Shown one piece after another: positions 9,116 to 18,114 of a stretch of DNA of 64,000 nt (positions within the stretch are counted from its first letter, which is position 1; each line of letters starts with the position of its first letter). The translations under genes were made by a program, and so were the position numbers. Below the pieces are notes generated by a model, which was not told the origin of the DNA, did not search any database, and was given only the letters and a program-made list of their open reading frames with translations. Source of the DNA: Zobellia uliginosa (GTDB lineage: Bacteria > Bacteroidota > Bacteroidia > Flavobacteriales > Flavobacteriaceae); contig NZ_JAHKPY010000003.1 of assembly GCF_018860745.1 (NCBI RefSeq), forward strand, positions 694,062 through 758,061, written 5' to 3'.

Positions 9116-9135
9116 AAAGTTCACAAAAGTATCAC
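9116..9135. promoter_or_regulatory. Second candidate response-regulator site, upstream of the repeat-protein gene
   Basis: AAAGTTCAC (9116-9124) followed by AAAGTATCAC (9126-9135). The TCAC cores are again 11 bp apart. It lies about 85 bp before the ATG at 9220. The same core and spacing as the site at 9008 argues for one regulator controlling both divergent units. Confidence 0.5.
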
Positions 9136-9219
9136 GGAATTAAAAGAAAACTTTAGCTTTTTGTGACTTTTCCATTCAATATATCAACTAGTTTGGGTAC
9201 AACTTAAAAACAGATTATT

Positions 9220-11583
9220 ATGGAAAGAAAATTACTTTTTAATTTGAATACGAACCACAGGCCACGCGCATTGTCGTGGTCTGCACTTTTGCTGACTTTT
9301 GTGATGTTTTTAATGTCACCTGAAATTTCCGCAAAAGATATAGAGGGCGCCTCTGTTGGCGGAGAAATTATCGGAGGTCCTTTTGAATTTTGTGTAGGGG
9401 ATGATTATCCAGACCATGTTTCTGATGTAGAAGTCATGGGTAATAGTGGGGAAAACTCACAATGGGTAGTGACTGATGAGACCGGTAAAATACTGGGATT
9501 ACCACCAAATCCCGAAGCAGTAAATTTTGATGGTGCTGGCGCAGGAACCTGCTTGATATGGCATCTAAGTTATTCTGAAGGCTTGAAAGGTTTAGAAGGA
9601 GGCCAAAACGTTTCTGGGCTAGAAGGCGAATACGACTTTTCAAACTCTATTACTGTATATAGAAATCAGCCTGACGGTGGCACAATGACGGGAGGGCCTT
9701 TTGAGTTCTACGTGGACGGCAGCCCCGATATGGTCAGCGGGATAGCTGTAACAGGTGAACGTTCTGGGAAGAACAGTACGTTCGTGATAACGGACGAGGA
9801 GGGGAAGATATTGGGCATTCCACCATCCATGGCGGCCGTTGAGGGTGTAGATTTTGACGGAGCGGGAGCGGGCACTTGCCTTATCTGGCACCTGCGTTAC
9901 GAGGACGGACTTGAAGGTGCCGAGATGGGCCTTAATGCAAACGACCTTGTGGGATGTTACGACCTTTCCAATCCGATAGAGGTGGTACGAAAAGAGAGAA
10001 CGATGGTCAATGCCGGGGAACTTTCCGGAGGTCCGTTCTATTTCTGTGTGGACGGCACCGAGGATATGGTTTCCGGGATAACACTTAGCGGAGAAGCCAT
10101 GGGAACGAACAGTTCTTTCGTAATCACGGATGATACTGGAAAAATACTGGGACTGCCGCCAACAATGGATGCCGTTGAAGGCGTCAACTTCGATGGGGCA
10201 GGAGCAGGTACCTGTCTGATTTGGTACCTGAGATATGAAGAGGGACTTGAAGGAGCTGAGATGGGAATGAACGCGAATGACCTTCAAGGTACTTTCGACC
10301 TCTCCAACCCCATAACGGTAGTGCGCACCAAAACCGATGCCGGCACGTTAACGGGCGGACCTTTCGAGTTCTACGTGGACGGTACCCCAGATATGGTCAG
10401 CGGGATAACCGTTACGGGCGAGCGTTCGGGCAAGAACAGTACGTTCGTGATCACGGACGAGGAAGGGAAGATATTGGGCATTCCACCATCCATGGCGGCC
10501 GTTGAGGGCGTAGATTTTGACGGAGCGGGAGCGGGCACTTGCCTTATCTGGCACCTGCGTTACGAGGACGGACTTGAAGGTGCCGAGATGGGCCTTAACG
10601 CGAACGACCTTGTGGGATGTTACGATCTTTCCAATCCGATAGAGGTGGTGCGAAAAGAGAGAACGATGGTCAATGCCGGGGAACTTTCCGGAGGTCCGTT
10701 CTATTTCTGTGTGGACGGCACCGAGGATATGGTTTCCGGGATAACACTTAGCGGAGAAGCCATGGGAACGAACAGTTCTTTCGTAATCACGGATGATACT
10801 GGAAAAATACTGGGACTACCGCCAACAATGGATGCCGTTGAAGGCGTCAACTTCGATGGGGCAGGAGCAGGTACCTGTCTGATTTGGTACCTGAGATATG
10901 AAGACGGACTTGAAGGAGCTGAGATGGGAATGAACGCGAACGACCTTCAGGGTACTTTCGACCTTTCCAACCCCATAACGGTAGTGCGCACCAAAACCGA
11001 TGCCGGCACGTTAACGGGAGGGCCTTTTGAGTTCTACGTGGACGGCAGCCCCGATATGGTCAGCGGGATAACCGTTACGGGCGAGCGTTCGGGCAAGAAC
11101 AGTACGTTCGTGATCACGGACGAGGAGGGGAAGATATTGGGCATTCCACCATCCATGGCGGCCGTAGAAGGCGTAGATTTTGACGGAGCGGGAGCGGGCA
11201 CTTGCCTTATCTGGCATTTACGTTACGAGGACGGACTTGAAGGTGCCGAGATGGGCCTTAACGCGAACGACCTTATGGGATGTTACGACCTTTCCAATCC
11301 GATAGAGGTGGTGCGTAAGGATGTTCCAGTTACTGAAGTAACTGCGAAAGCGTATCCTATACCGGCATTGGATGTGTTGAATGTTTCTTTGCCCGAGTTC
11401 ACTGCAAGAAATGTTGATGTCTACTTATTTGATGCTGCGGGTAATCCAGTACAAAATTTGGTTAGTCAAGTAAGAGACCAAAAAATTGCTCTCAATGTGC
11501 AATCGGTACCAGGAGGTATATATTTTCTGCGAGTTAGCCAGCCAAATGGTAAAATGATTACTAGAAAAATTATAATCAAGTAA
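9220..11583 (+). CDS. Large secreted repeat protein with T9SS sorting domain
   Basis: 787 residues. A long N-terminal signal region (hydrophobic about 20-39, ending near SAKD) precedes six units of about 110 residues. The first unit (about 47-150) is divergent; the next five alternate between two types, A-B-A-B-A, that are almost identical at the DNA level. Each unit has GGPF.F.V(D)G, a conserved FDGAGAGTCLIW, a Y..GL.G...G.NA.DL.G motif and a closing DLSNPI.VVR strand. The last 75 residues are a type-A T9SS C-terminal domain (AYPIPALDVLNV ... GGIYFLRV ... TRKIIIK), predicting export and anchoring to the cell surface. The units resemble extracellular modules I have seen in other Bacteroidetes surface proteins, but I cannot name the family. 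An adhesin or surface-layer function is inferred. It is divergent from a two-component system with shared putative operators. Confidence 0.85.
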   Translation: MERKLLFNLNTNHRPRALSWSALLLTFVMFLMSPEISAKDIEGASVGGEIIGGPFEFCVGDDYPDHVSDVEVMGNSGENSQWVVTDETGKILGLPPNPEAVNFDGAGAGTCLIWHLSYSEGLKGLEGGQNVSGLEGEYDFSNSITVYRNQPDGGTMTGGPFEFYVDGSPDMVSGIAVTGERSGKNSTFVITDEEGKILGIPPSMAAVEGVDFDGAGAGTCLIWHLRYEDGLEGAEMGLNANDLVGCYDLSNPIEVVRKERTMVNAGELSGGPFYFCVDGTEDMVSGITLSGEAMGTNSSFVITDDTGKILGLPPTMDAVEGVNFDGAGAGTCLIWYLRYEEGLEGAEMGMNANDLQGTFDLSNPITVVRTKTDAGTLTGGPFEFYVDGTPDMVSGITVTGERSGKNSTFVITDEEGKILGIPPSMAAVEGVDFDGAGAGTCLIWHLRYEDGLEGAEMGLNANDLVGCYDLSNPIEVVRKERTMVNAGELSGGPFYFCVDGTEDMVSGITLSGEAMGTNSSFVITDDTGKILGLPPTMDAVEGVNFDGAGAGTCLIWYLRYEDGLEGAEMGMNANDLQGTFDLSNPITVVRTKTDAGTLTGGPFEFYVDGSPDMVSGITVTGERSGKNSTFVITDEEGKILGIPPSMAAVEGVDFDGAGAGTCLIWHLRYEDGLEGAEMGLNANDLMGCYDLSNPIEVVRKDVPVTEVTAKAYPIPALDVLNVSLPEFTARNVDVYLFDAAGNPVQNLVSQVRDQKIALNVQSVPGGIYFLRVSQPNGKMITRKIIIK
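9673..11315 (+). repeat. Near-identical coding tandem repeat array, 663-bp super-period
   Basis: Units run A1 9673-10005, B1 10006-10335, A2 10336-10668, B2 10669-10998 and A3 10999-11315, so A is 333 bp, B is 330 bp, and A plus B recurs every 663 bp. Corresponding copies differ by only a few bases, while A and B differ substantially. The array is visibly GC-richer (my estimate is well above 50 %) than the flanking parts of the same gene. This pattern implies recent duplication or gene conversion of an A-B pair and probable length variation by recombination. Confidence 0.9.
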
Positions 11584-11633
11584 TCCCAAGATTGACGTTG
11601 AATTTTTTAAATAGGATAGTACTTATTTAAAAA

Positions 11634-11662
11634 GAAAACCCCGTTGTAAAACGGGGTTTTAT
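11634..11662. terminator. Intrinsic terminator after the repeat-protein gene
   Basis: AAAACCCCGTT / AACGGGGTTTT with a loop of a few bases at about 11636-11660, flanked by A and T tracts. The genes on either side are convergent (stops 11583 + and 11684 -), so it can act both ways. Confidence 0.85.
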
Positions 11663-11683
11663 TATATAAATGCTATTGAACTT

Positions 11684-12166
11684 TCACTCCCAAGAATCAA
11701 TTTGTTGGTTCATGTCATCAAAGATATATGGTCCTACCATATCTCTTCGATATTTAATAGCCAAAAGAGTCAGGCCCAATAAGAGCACATGTAATATGAA
11801 TATTAATATTCCTACAGGGAAAAAACTAGATGGAATGATATGATTTTCGAACTCGGAAAAGCTTGTAAGAATATATAATGACTCCACAGTTTTAAATACA
11901 TAAACACCAAAAACGGCATATAGAATATATTCTAGATTTCGCATTTGTGGATCGGTTAATTCATCTTCTTTAATTTTAAACCACAACACATATAAAAATG
12001 TAATATGACATAAAGTTAACAAAGGAAAAATATAATTGTTGGCTTTTAATAGATAAAAAGTGTTTGTATAGAGGCCGTAAAAACTAAAAATAATGAGTGC
12101 GGCAATGATTGCTATAGAAACATTTATGGTTCTTTTCCAGGGGAATATTTTTAATATAAACTTCAT
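11684..12166 (-). CDS. Hypothetical four-helix membrane protein
   Basis: 160 residues with four predicted membrane spans (about 14-34, 44-64, 77-97 and 113-136), a basic N-terminus and a short acidic C-terminal tail (DDMNQQIDSWE). I do not recognise a family and see no catalytic motif. It stands alone, between a convergent repeat-protein gene and a 175-bp gap before the next minus-strand membrane protein. Confidence 0.6.
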   Translation of the reverse strand: MKFILKIFPWKRTINVSIAIIAALIIFSFYGLYTNTFYLLKANNYIFPLLTLCHITFLYVLWFKIKEDELTDPQMRNLEYILYAVFGVYVFKTVESLYILTSFSEFENHIIPSSFFPVGILIFILHVLLLGLTLLAIKYRRDMVGPYIFDDMNQQIDSWE

Positions 12167-12341
12167 AAAAATTTGTTTTCCAGTGGTTCGGGGTTAAATA
12201 AGGAGACTAAAAAACGTCATTTTTCCTACTTTATTTAAAATAATCGTTAAAACGCAGTAAGCTTTGTTCATCTCAATTGCCTAATAGTTATTGGAGCACT
12301 TGCCACGTGTTAAGTAATCTATTTCGCCCTTATGGACAATA

Positions 12342-12779
12342 TTATGAAATCCAACCTTTAGAATAGCATGATTTTGAAAATAAAAGTAGGGCAATACTAA
12401 TTACAATTACCATAATAGGTAAAAACATAGCAGAAGTACCATATACTTCAAAAGTATTACTCATTAAAAACTGATACAGATTTTGAGCTATAACTCCGAT
12501 AAGGGACACCAAAAATAACGTACGTGCCCATTTCTTTCTAAATAACAAGGCAATGCAAGCTAAGGTTCCTCCCCAAACGGCAATTGCATATGCGGAGGTA
12601 ACCCAAACAGGCCTTGATTCATAAAGTAATCTTTGGTCTTGGGGTAAAGTACCCAAATCTTCTATGGTCATAAACGCATCGGCGAGATAAGCAAAAACAC
12701 CCATTAAATTCCAGAGTAGGGCGAGTGTACTTACTATCCAGAACCATTTAGGCGGTCTGATGGATGAATTGATTTTCAT
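12342..12779 (-). CDS. Small four-helix membrane protein (often mis-annotated 'sugar transporter')
   Basis: 145 residues from the ATG at 12777-12779 (MKINSS). A longer frame to 12890 exists but would overlap the divergent TruA-like gene, and its extra residues do not look like family sequence. Four spans are predicted at about 12-34, 58-80, 84-104 and 112-135, with a conserved-looking WNLMGVFAY motif in the first and a short FRKKWAR loop. Similar proteins are common in Bacteroidetes and proteobacteria under vague transporter names with no demonstrated activity. I give no function. Confidence 0.65.
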   Translation of the reverse strand: MKINSSIRPPKWFWIVSTLALLWNLMGVFAYLADAFMTIEDLGTLPQDQRLLYESRPVWVTSAYAIAVWGGTLACIALLFRKKWARTLFLVSLIGVIAQNLYQFLMSNTFEVYGTSAMFLPIMVIVISIALLLFSKSCYSKGWIS

Positions 12780-12851
12780 TTGATAGGTTTTAATAGTTGG
12801 TTTATACAAAATACAAAAAAAATGGTAGCTTGGCAGTAAATAAACAATTGC

Positions 12852-13649
12852 ATGCAAATACCCCGTTATTGTTATTTGGTTCGTCTTCAATATTTAGGCT
12901 TTCGGTATAGTGGATGGCAAAAACAACCTGGTCAAAAAACGGTTGAGTCAATGCTATCCAAAACCTTGAAGTTTATATTGGGTGGTACCAAGTTTAAAAT
13001 TTTAGGAGCCGGTCGTACAGATGCCAAAGTTTCTGCCTCCAATATGGTTTTTGAATTGTTTATTGAAGAAGAACCTTTGGTTAATATGGACTCGTTTCTA
13101 AAAATCTTCAATAAGAACCTTCCACCAGATATAAGGGTGTTGGCTATTACGGAAACGAATAGTGCTTTTAATATTATTCAAGATGCAAAGGTTAAGGAAT
13201 ACGTTTACTTATTTTCGCATGGCCAAAAAAACCACCCTTTTTGCGCTCCTTTCCTGGCTAATATTTTAGAGGAACTTGACATAGACATAATGACCAAAGC
13301 AGCTAGTTTTTTTCAAGGAACTCATAATTTTCAAACTTACACGGCAAGACTCCAAGAAAACACTAAAACAGTACGTACCATAATCTCTTGTGAATTAAAG
13401 GAAAACGAACTTTTAAAAGCTAATTTCTTTCCAAAAAAAAGTTACGCCTTGCATGTTAGTGGTAAAGGTTTTATGAGATATCAGATACGCATGATGATGG
13501 GAGCCTTAATTCAACTAGGGAAAGGGGAATTGTCCATTGCGGACATCCAAGATTCCTTACAACCGCAAAGTACCATGAAGCTTACATATGTGGCACCAGG
13601 GTCAGGACTTCTTTTGCACGACCTGCAATTTATTGATCAGGAAATCTAA
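12852..13649 (+). CDS. TruA-family tRNA pseudouridine synthase (divergent paralogue)
   Basis: 265 residues, about the usual TruA length. It begins with the family YLGFRYSGWQKQ segment. The catalytic Asp57 is retained in GRTDAKV, but the canonical GRTDAGVHA is altered to GRTDAKVSA. The C-terminal GKGFMRYQIRMMMGALIQLG motif matches the TruA RNA-binding/active-site region (FL.HMVR.M...). Canonical TruA converts U38-40 of tRNA anticodon stems to pseudouridine. The altered motif suggests a Bacteroidetes paralogue with a changed or narrower substrate, with an ordinary truA elsewhere in the genome. It is followed 40 bp later by corA. Confidence 0.75.
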   Translation: MQIPRYCYLVRLQYLGFRYSGWQKQPGQKTVESMLSKTLKFILGGTKFKILGAGRTDAKVSASNMVFELFIEEEPLVNMDSFLKIFNKNLPPDIRVLAITETNSAFNIIQDAKVKEYVYLFSHGQKNHPFCAPFLANILEELDIDIMTKAASFFQGTHNFQTYTARLQENTKTVRTIISCELKENELLKANFFPKKSYALHVSGKGFMRYQIRMMMGALIQLGKGELSIADIQDSLQPQSTMKLTYVAPGSGLLLHDLQFIDQEI

Positions 13650-13689
13650 TTCTACGCTTCTTATTATATTTATAAAAACTATTCTGTTC

Positions 13690-14781
13690 ATGGCAAGACG
13701 AAAAAGGTTAGGGAAAATACTTCCAAAGAAAGCATCCAAATTTCAGAAGAAAATGGGCAAGGCTCCTGGAACTATTACCTACATGGGTAGAAGGGAGGGA
13801 GGCACTAGTGTTGTAAATATTCTTGAGTATAACGAACAAATCTATAATGAACATATTCCAGGAGATATAGATGCCATAGTAGCCCACAAAGAATTACCTG
13901 AAATTTCATGGATTGATATAGTAGGTATTAGCGATGAAGTTTTTATAGATAAAATAGGAAAACGATTTGGTCTTAACCCTCTTGTTTTAGAAGATATTGT
14001 GGATACCCACCAAAGACCAAAAATTGATGAGTATGAGGATTATATTTTCAGTGTTTTTAAAATGCTGTATATAAATGAAGAACAAGAAATCGTATACGAA
14101 CATGTAGCAATGGTATTAATGGAAGGGTGTGTGCTGGTTTTTCAAGAAATGGACGATGATGTTTTTAAAGGGGTAAGACAACGAATTAAAAGTAAATCGG
14201 GCCGTATACGAACTAGGGGGTCCGATTACTTGTTATTCGCGTTGATTGATGCTATTGTGGATAATTACTTTGTAGTTCTAGAACATTTAAATCATAAAAT
14301 AGAGTCCTTGGAAGAAGTTGTATATGACAATCCTACGCCGGAGATTGCCCAAGAAATTCAACAAATCAAAAAGGAGGTTTTACGAATTAGACGTTGGATT
14401 TTTCCTGTAAAAGAATTAATCAGTCGTTTGATTGATACAGAGAATTCTTTAATTACTAAGGATACCAAAGTTTTTCTTAGAGATGCCCTTGATCATTCTT
14501 TGGAAATTAATGAAAGTATCCAAATTTATAGGGAAATGTCTATGAGTCTCATGGAAATGTATATGAGCAATATGAGTAATAAGATGAATGAGGTCATGAA
14601 GGTCTTGACCATAATGGCTTCTATTTTTATTCCGCTTACATTTATTGCGGGTATCTATGGAATGAACTTTGAAAACATGCCAGAACTTCATTTTAAATAC
14701 GGTTATTATTATGTTTGGGGGCTTATGATAGCGCTCTTTATAGGTATGATGATATATTTTAAGAGGAAAAATTGGTTGTGA
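13690..14781 (+). CDS. corA: CorA-family magnesium/cobalt channel
   Basis: 363 residues from the ATG at 13690 (MARRKRLGK). The open frame extends further upstream but would overlap the end of the TruA-like gene. A basic N-terminus precedes the large cytoplasmic alpha/beta funnel domain and a long stalk helix (about 200-300). The C-terminus has two spans separated by the signature YGMNFENMPE loop (GMN plus MPEL), ending in a basic KRKNWL tail. It acts as a homopentameric Mg2+ (Ni2+/Co2+) channel in the inner membrane. Confidence 0.93.
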   Translation: MARRKRLGKILPKKASKFQKKMGKAPGTITYMGRREGGTSVVNILEYNEQIYNEHIPGDIDAIVAHKELPEISWIDIVGISDEVFIDKIGKRFGLNPLVLEDIVDTHQRPKIDEYEDYIFSVFKMLYINEEQEIVYEHVAMVLMEGCVLVFQEMDDDVFKGVRQRIKSKSGRIRTRGSDYLLFALIDAIVDNYFVVLEHLNHKIESLEEVVYDNPTPEIAQEIQQIKKEVLRIRRWIFPVKELISRLIDTENSLITKDTKVFLRDALDHSLEINESIQIYREMSMSLMEMYMSNMSNKMNEVMKVLTIMASIFIPLTFIAGIYGMNFENMPELHFKYGYYYVWGLMIALFIGMMIYFKRKNWL

Positions 14782-14853
14782 TAGTGCCTCTCTCTTTCAT
14801 ATTGTTATTTGTATTTTTTCAAAATAATTAGCACTAACAAAACTTAGTACTTC

Positions 14854-15651
14854 ATGCGAAGATTAAAAAAATGGGGATTAATACTTACAATTTTATATGT
14901 TTTAATTACGGTCATAGCTTATAAATATCAAGAGCGATTAGTATTCTTTCCATCAACAATGCCACTTAATCATACTTACGATTTTTGTCAGGATTTTAAA
15001 GAGTTTAATTTAACTGCCAAGGACGGCGCCAAATTAAATGCAGTGCATATAAAACAAGACAGTTCAAAAGGCGTCGTTGTTTATTTTCATGGAAATTCGG
15101 GTAATATTTCTCATCTTATACACGTAGCCAATCTTTTTTCTCAAAAGGGATATGAATCTATTCTGGTAGATTATAGAACTTTCGGTAAAAGCACCGGTAT
15201 TATGAGCGAACAAGCGCTATACGATGATGCACAGCTGTTTTATGACTATGCCAAGGAAATGTATGGCGAAGACGAGATCTTAGTTTACGGACGTTCATTT
15301 GGCTCCGGAATCGCAACTTGGTTAGCATCCAATAATAAACCGGAGAAATTGGTTTTGGAATCTCCGTTTTATAGCGCTGTAACCCTTGGTAAACATCGCT
15401 TTCCATTTTTACCTATAGATTGGTTGTCCAAGTTTAGATTTCCCTCTCATGAATATATTCAACATGTGGACTGTCCTGTTTATATTTTCCACGGAAAGGA
15501 AGACAGAGTAATTCCTTATGAATCTGCGAAAAAACTGTATGGGGCTATACCTGGAAACAATAAAGAACTTTTTAGTATCTCTGATGCAGGACATAATTAT
15601 CTTCAGGATTTTCAGGTCTTTAAAGAGGGGATGAGTAAGGTGTTAGATTAA
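14854..15651 (+). CDS. Membrane-anchored alpha/beta hydrolase (BEM46/YqkD-like)
   Basis: 265 residues. One N-terminal span (about 7-24) probably anchors the protein. The fold markers are HGNSGN (oxyanion region, about 79-84), the nucleophile elbow GRSFGSG (Ser about 148), the acid loop HGKEDRVIP and the catalytic histidine in DAGHNYL near the end. The family includes serine hydrolases/esterases of unknown physiological substrate; a lipid or small ester is plausible. It is convergent with cysM (24-bp gap). Confidence 0.8.
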   Translation: MRRLKKWGLILTILYVLITVIAYKYQERLVFFPSTMPLNHTYDFCQDFKEFNLTAKDGAKLNAVHIKQDSSKGVVVYFHGNSGNISHLIHVANLFSQKGYESILVDYRTFGKSTGIMSEQALYDDAQLFYDYAKEMYGEDEILVYGRSFGSGIATWLASNNKPEKLVLESPFYSAVTLGKHRFPFLPIDWLSKFRFPSHEYIQHVDCPVYIFHGKEDRVIPYESAKKLYGAIPGNNKELFSISDAGHNYLQDFQVFKEGMSKVLD

Positions 15652-15674
15652 AGAACGAATATTCTGAAGGCCTG

Positions 15675-16559
15675 TTAATCGAATAGGTCAGATGAAAGGT
15701 AACGGTCTCCCCGGTCACAAACAATGGAAACTATTATCCCGCTTTGTAGTGTTTCGGCAAGTCGTAATGCTGCCGCTGCTGCACCGCCACTACTCATTCC
15801 AGAAAAAATGCCTTCCTCCTTGGCCAACCTCTTCGCCATTTCCCTAGCTTCCTCTTGGCTAACCTCAATCGTTTGGTCTACTTTTTTAGCATCAAAAATT
15901 TTCGGAAGATATTCTTTAGGCCACTTTCTAATGCCAGGAATGCTAGATTCATCGGTAGGTTGAACACCAACAATCTGAATATCGGAATTTTGTTCTTTTA
16001 GATAGGTGGAAGTGCCCATAATAGTTCCCGTGGTTCCCATAGCAGAAACAAAGTGGGTTACCTTATTACCTGTATCTCTCCAGATTTCTGGTCCTGTAGA
16101 TTTGTAATGTGCTTTCCAGTTATCATTGTTAGAAAATTGGTTCATCATTACATATCCTTCATTTTTCACCTTTGCTTCGGCATAATCCCTTGCTCCTTCA
16201 ATACCAACATCGGCAGGGGTAAGGGTAACTTTTGCTCCGTAAGCACGCATGGTCTTTACACGTTCTATTGTACTATTTTCTGACATTACCAATTCTATAT
16301 CTAAACCATAAATACCAGCAATCATAGCCAATGCAATACCCGTGTTCCCGCTTGTAGCTTCGATAAGTTTTGAATTTTTATCAAAATCCCCTCGCTCAAG
16401 TCCATTTTTAATCATGTTAAAAGCGGCACGATCCTTAACGCTTCCGCCGGGATTGTGGCCTTCCATTTTAAAATATAGGGTAACATTAGGATTTTTGTTC
16501 AATACCTTGGATTCAACCAAAGGGGTATTACCGATTAGGTCTAGGATACTATGAGACAT
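15675..16559 (-). CDS. cysM: Cysteine synthase B (O-acetylserine sulfhydrylase)
   Basis: 294 residues. The PLP-binding lysine is Lys42 in GGSVKDRAA. The TSGNTGIALA substrate loop and the GTTGTIMGTS phosphate loop follow. Length and the GGSVKDR wording favour CysM over CysK. It makes L-cysteine from O-acetylserine and sulfide (or thiosulfate). The start overlaps the end of the serine acetyltransferase gene by 11 bp, so the two consecutive steps of cysteine synthesis form one operon. Confidence 0.92.
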   Translation of the reverse strand: MSHSILDLIGNTPLVESKVLNKNPNVTLYFKMEGHNPGGSVKDRAAFNMIKNGLERGDFDKNSKLIEATSGNTGIALAMIAGIYGLDIELVMSENSTIERVKTMRAYGAKVTLTPADVGIEGARDYAEAKVKNEGYVMMNQFSNNDNWKAHYKSTGPEIWRDTGNKVTHFVSAMGTTGTIMGTSTYLKEQNSDIQIVGVQPTDESSIPGIRKWPKEYLPKIFDAKKVDQTIEVSQEEAREMAKRLAKEEGIFSGMSSGGAAAAALRLAETLQSGIIVSIVCDRGDRYLSSDLFD

Positions 16560-17343
16560 TAGGTAGGGTTTTAATTTTAATATCAGGCGTATGAAAAACA
16601 GTAGAATTTGCAGGAACAGAAGCTGTTAACCATGCATTACCACCAATAATAGAGTTTTCTCCAATAACCGTCTTCCCACCTAAGATCGTTGCGTTTGCGT
16701 AAATCGTAACGTTATTTTCAATTGTAGGGTGTCGTTTGGTGCTTTGCAGATGTTTCGCAACATACAACCCGCCTAAAGTTACGCCTTGATAAATTTTCAC
16801 ATGTTCTTTAATAATGGCTGTTTCGCCAATAACCACTCCTGTTCCATGGTCAATATGAAAAGAGTCACCTATTTGCGCTCCCGGATTAATATCCACACCA
16901 GTCTGGCGGTGTGCATATTCAGTCATTAATCTTGGGACCAAAGGAAAACCCTCATTATAGAGTTCATGCGCCAAGCGATAAATGGCAATGGCGTAAAATC
17001 CAGGATATGCCATATATACTTCCTCAACGGATAAAGATGCCGGATCACAATTTACAGTTGCTTCGGCATCAAGATTAAGACGTTCTAATATTTTAGGAAG
17101 TTTTTCAACGTAATTTTCCCAAACTTTTTTACAGGGCTTTTGAGTATCCCAACAGGCCAAATCAACCACATCGTCAAAAAGCATTTCTAATTTGTCTAGA
17201 TTTTTTTCTACAGGCGTGTCAATATCAAAGAGGGTATAAAAGAGTAGATTGGTAAACTCTTCAACTTTTTCTTTAAGTCTGTATCTTAAATTAGGCTGTT
17301 TCTTGTGCCTATTAATTTTATCAATGATAGAAGTATGGTCCAT
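16549..17343 (-). CDS. cysE: Serine O-acetyltransferase
   Basis: 264 residues. The N-terminal helical domain (about 1-140) is followed by a left-handed beta-helix of hexapeptide repeats (GAQIGDSFHIDHGTGVVIGE, then VTIYANATILGGKTVIGENSIIGG). The HIDHGTGVVIG stretch carries the catalytic His/Asp pair, and HRQTGVDI is the family acceptor-binding loop. It acetylates L-serine with acetyl-CoA, feeding the CysM encoded just downstream. The short final tail (TPDIKIKTLPNVS) could bind the sulfhydrylase, as CysE tails do, although it does not end in Ile. Confidence 0.9.
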   Translation of the reverse strand: MDHTSIIDKINRHKKQPNLRYRLKEKVEEFTNLLFYTLFDIDTPVEKNLDKLEMLFDDVVDLACWDTQKPCKKVWENYVEKLPKILERLNLDAEATVNCDPASLSVEEVYMAYPGFYAIAIYRLAHELYNEGFPLVPRLMTEYAHRQTGVDINPGAQIGDSFHIDHGTGVVIGETAIIKEHVKIYQGVTLGGLYVAKHLQSTKRHPTIENNVTIYANATILGGKTVIGENSIIGGNAWLTASVPANSTVFHTPDIKIKTLPNVS

Positions 17344-17436
17344 ATGCGATTGCTGAAAGGGCTAAATTACTCATAAATCTAAAAGCCGATTTCCTAAAAA
17401 GGTTAACTTTATCTAAAATAACAACATTTAGGTCGT

Positions 17437-18114
17437 ATGTTAGATCCCATAATTACGAAAGGAACACTCAATTTTCTGATTCAGCTTAAAAAAAATGATA
17501 ACAGGGAATGGTTTACCGAAAACAAACCGGAGTTTAAAACCCATGAACAGAGCGTAAAAGCTTTTTTTGAGGCTGTAGCGGGCAAATTAGGAGCGCATGA
17601 TGAAATAGAGAAAACCAAAATGTTTCGTATTTACAGGGATGTTCGCTTTTCAAAAGACAAAACACCTTATAAGGCACATCTTGCCGGTTCTTTTTCTAGG
17701 GCGGGTGCCCAACGTCGCGGGGGCTATTATTTACATATAAAACCTGGAGATTCATTTTTGGCAACTGGTTTTTGGAATCCCAATAAGCACGATTTATTGC
17801 GTATTCGCAAAGAATTGGAACAGGATGCTTCTGAAATGAGAGAAATTATATCCAAAAGTTCTTTCAAAAAGGTATGGGGAGAACTCCAGGGAGATGAGCT
17901 TAAAACTGCTCCCAAAGGCTTTGACAAGGAGCATAAGGATATTGATTTAATAAAAAAGAAGCAGTTCATTTTTACCCGAAAACTTTTAGATAAAGAGGTG
18001 CTTTCTCCCAATTTTGCGGAAGAGGTCGATAAGGCCTACAGTGCAATTAGACCTTTTTTTGATTATATGAGCGATGTGCTTACGACCAATTTGAATGGGG
18101 AATCTTTATTGTAG
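17437..18114 (+). CDS. DUF2461 (TIGR02453) family protein
   Basis: 225 residues matching the DUF2461 family: FLIQLKKNDNREWFTENK at the start, a conserved FRIYRDVRFSKDKTPYK motif (about 67-83) and a GGYYLHIKPGDSFLATGFW segment. The family is widespread and conserved from bacteria to fungi, with no established function; the Arg/Lys/Asp-rich motif looks like a binding or catalytic site. Its last 9 bp overlap the convergent gene on the other strand. Confidence 0.85.
   Translation: MLDPIITKGTLNFLIQLKKNDNREWFTENKPEFKTHEQSVKAFFEAVAGKLGAHDEIEKTKMFRIYRDVRFSKDKTPYKAHLAGSFSRAGAQRRGGYYLHIKPGDSFLATGFWNPNKHDLLRIRKELEQDASEMREIISKSSFKKVWGELQGDELKTAPKGFDKEHKDIDLIKKKQFIFTRKLLDKEVLSPNFAEEVDKAYSAIRPFFDYMSDVLTTNLNGESLL

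Noticed and set aside
9640-11217. Antisense open frames through the repeat protein (one of 215 codons, two of 68 codons)
   Set aside because: They recur because the coding repeats recur and have no start context or family match; the sense gene explains them.
9673-11315. Possible CRISPR array or other non-coding repeat
   Set aside because: Units are 330-333 bp, in frame, contiguous and code for a conserved domain with no spacers.
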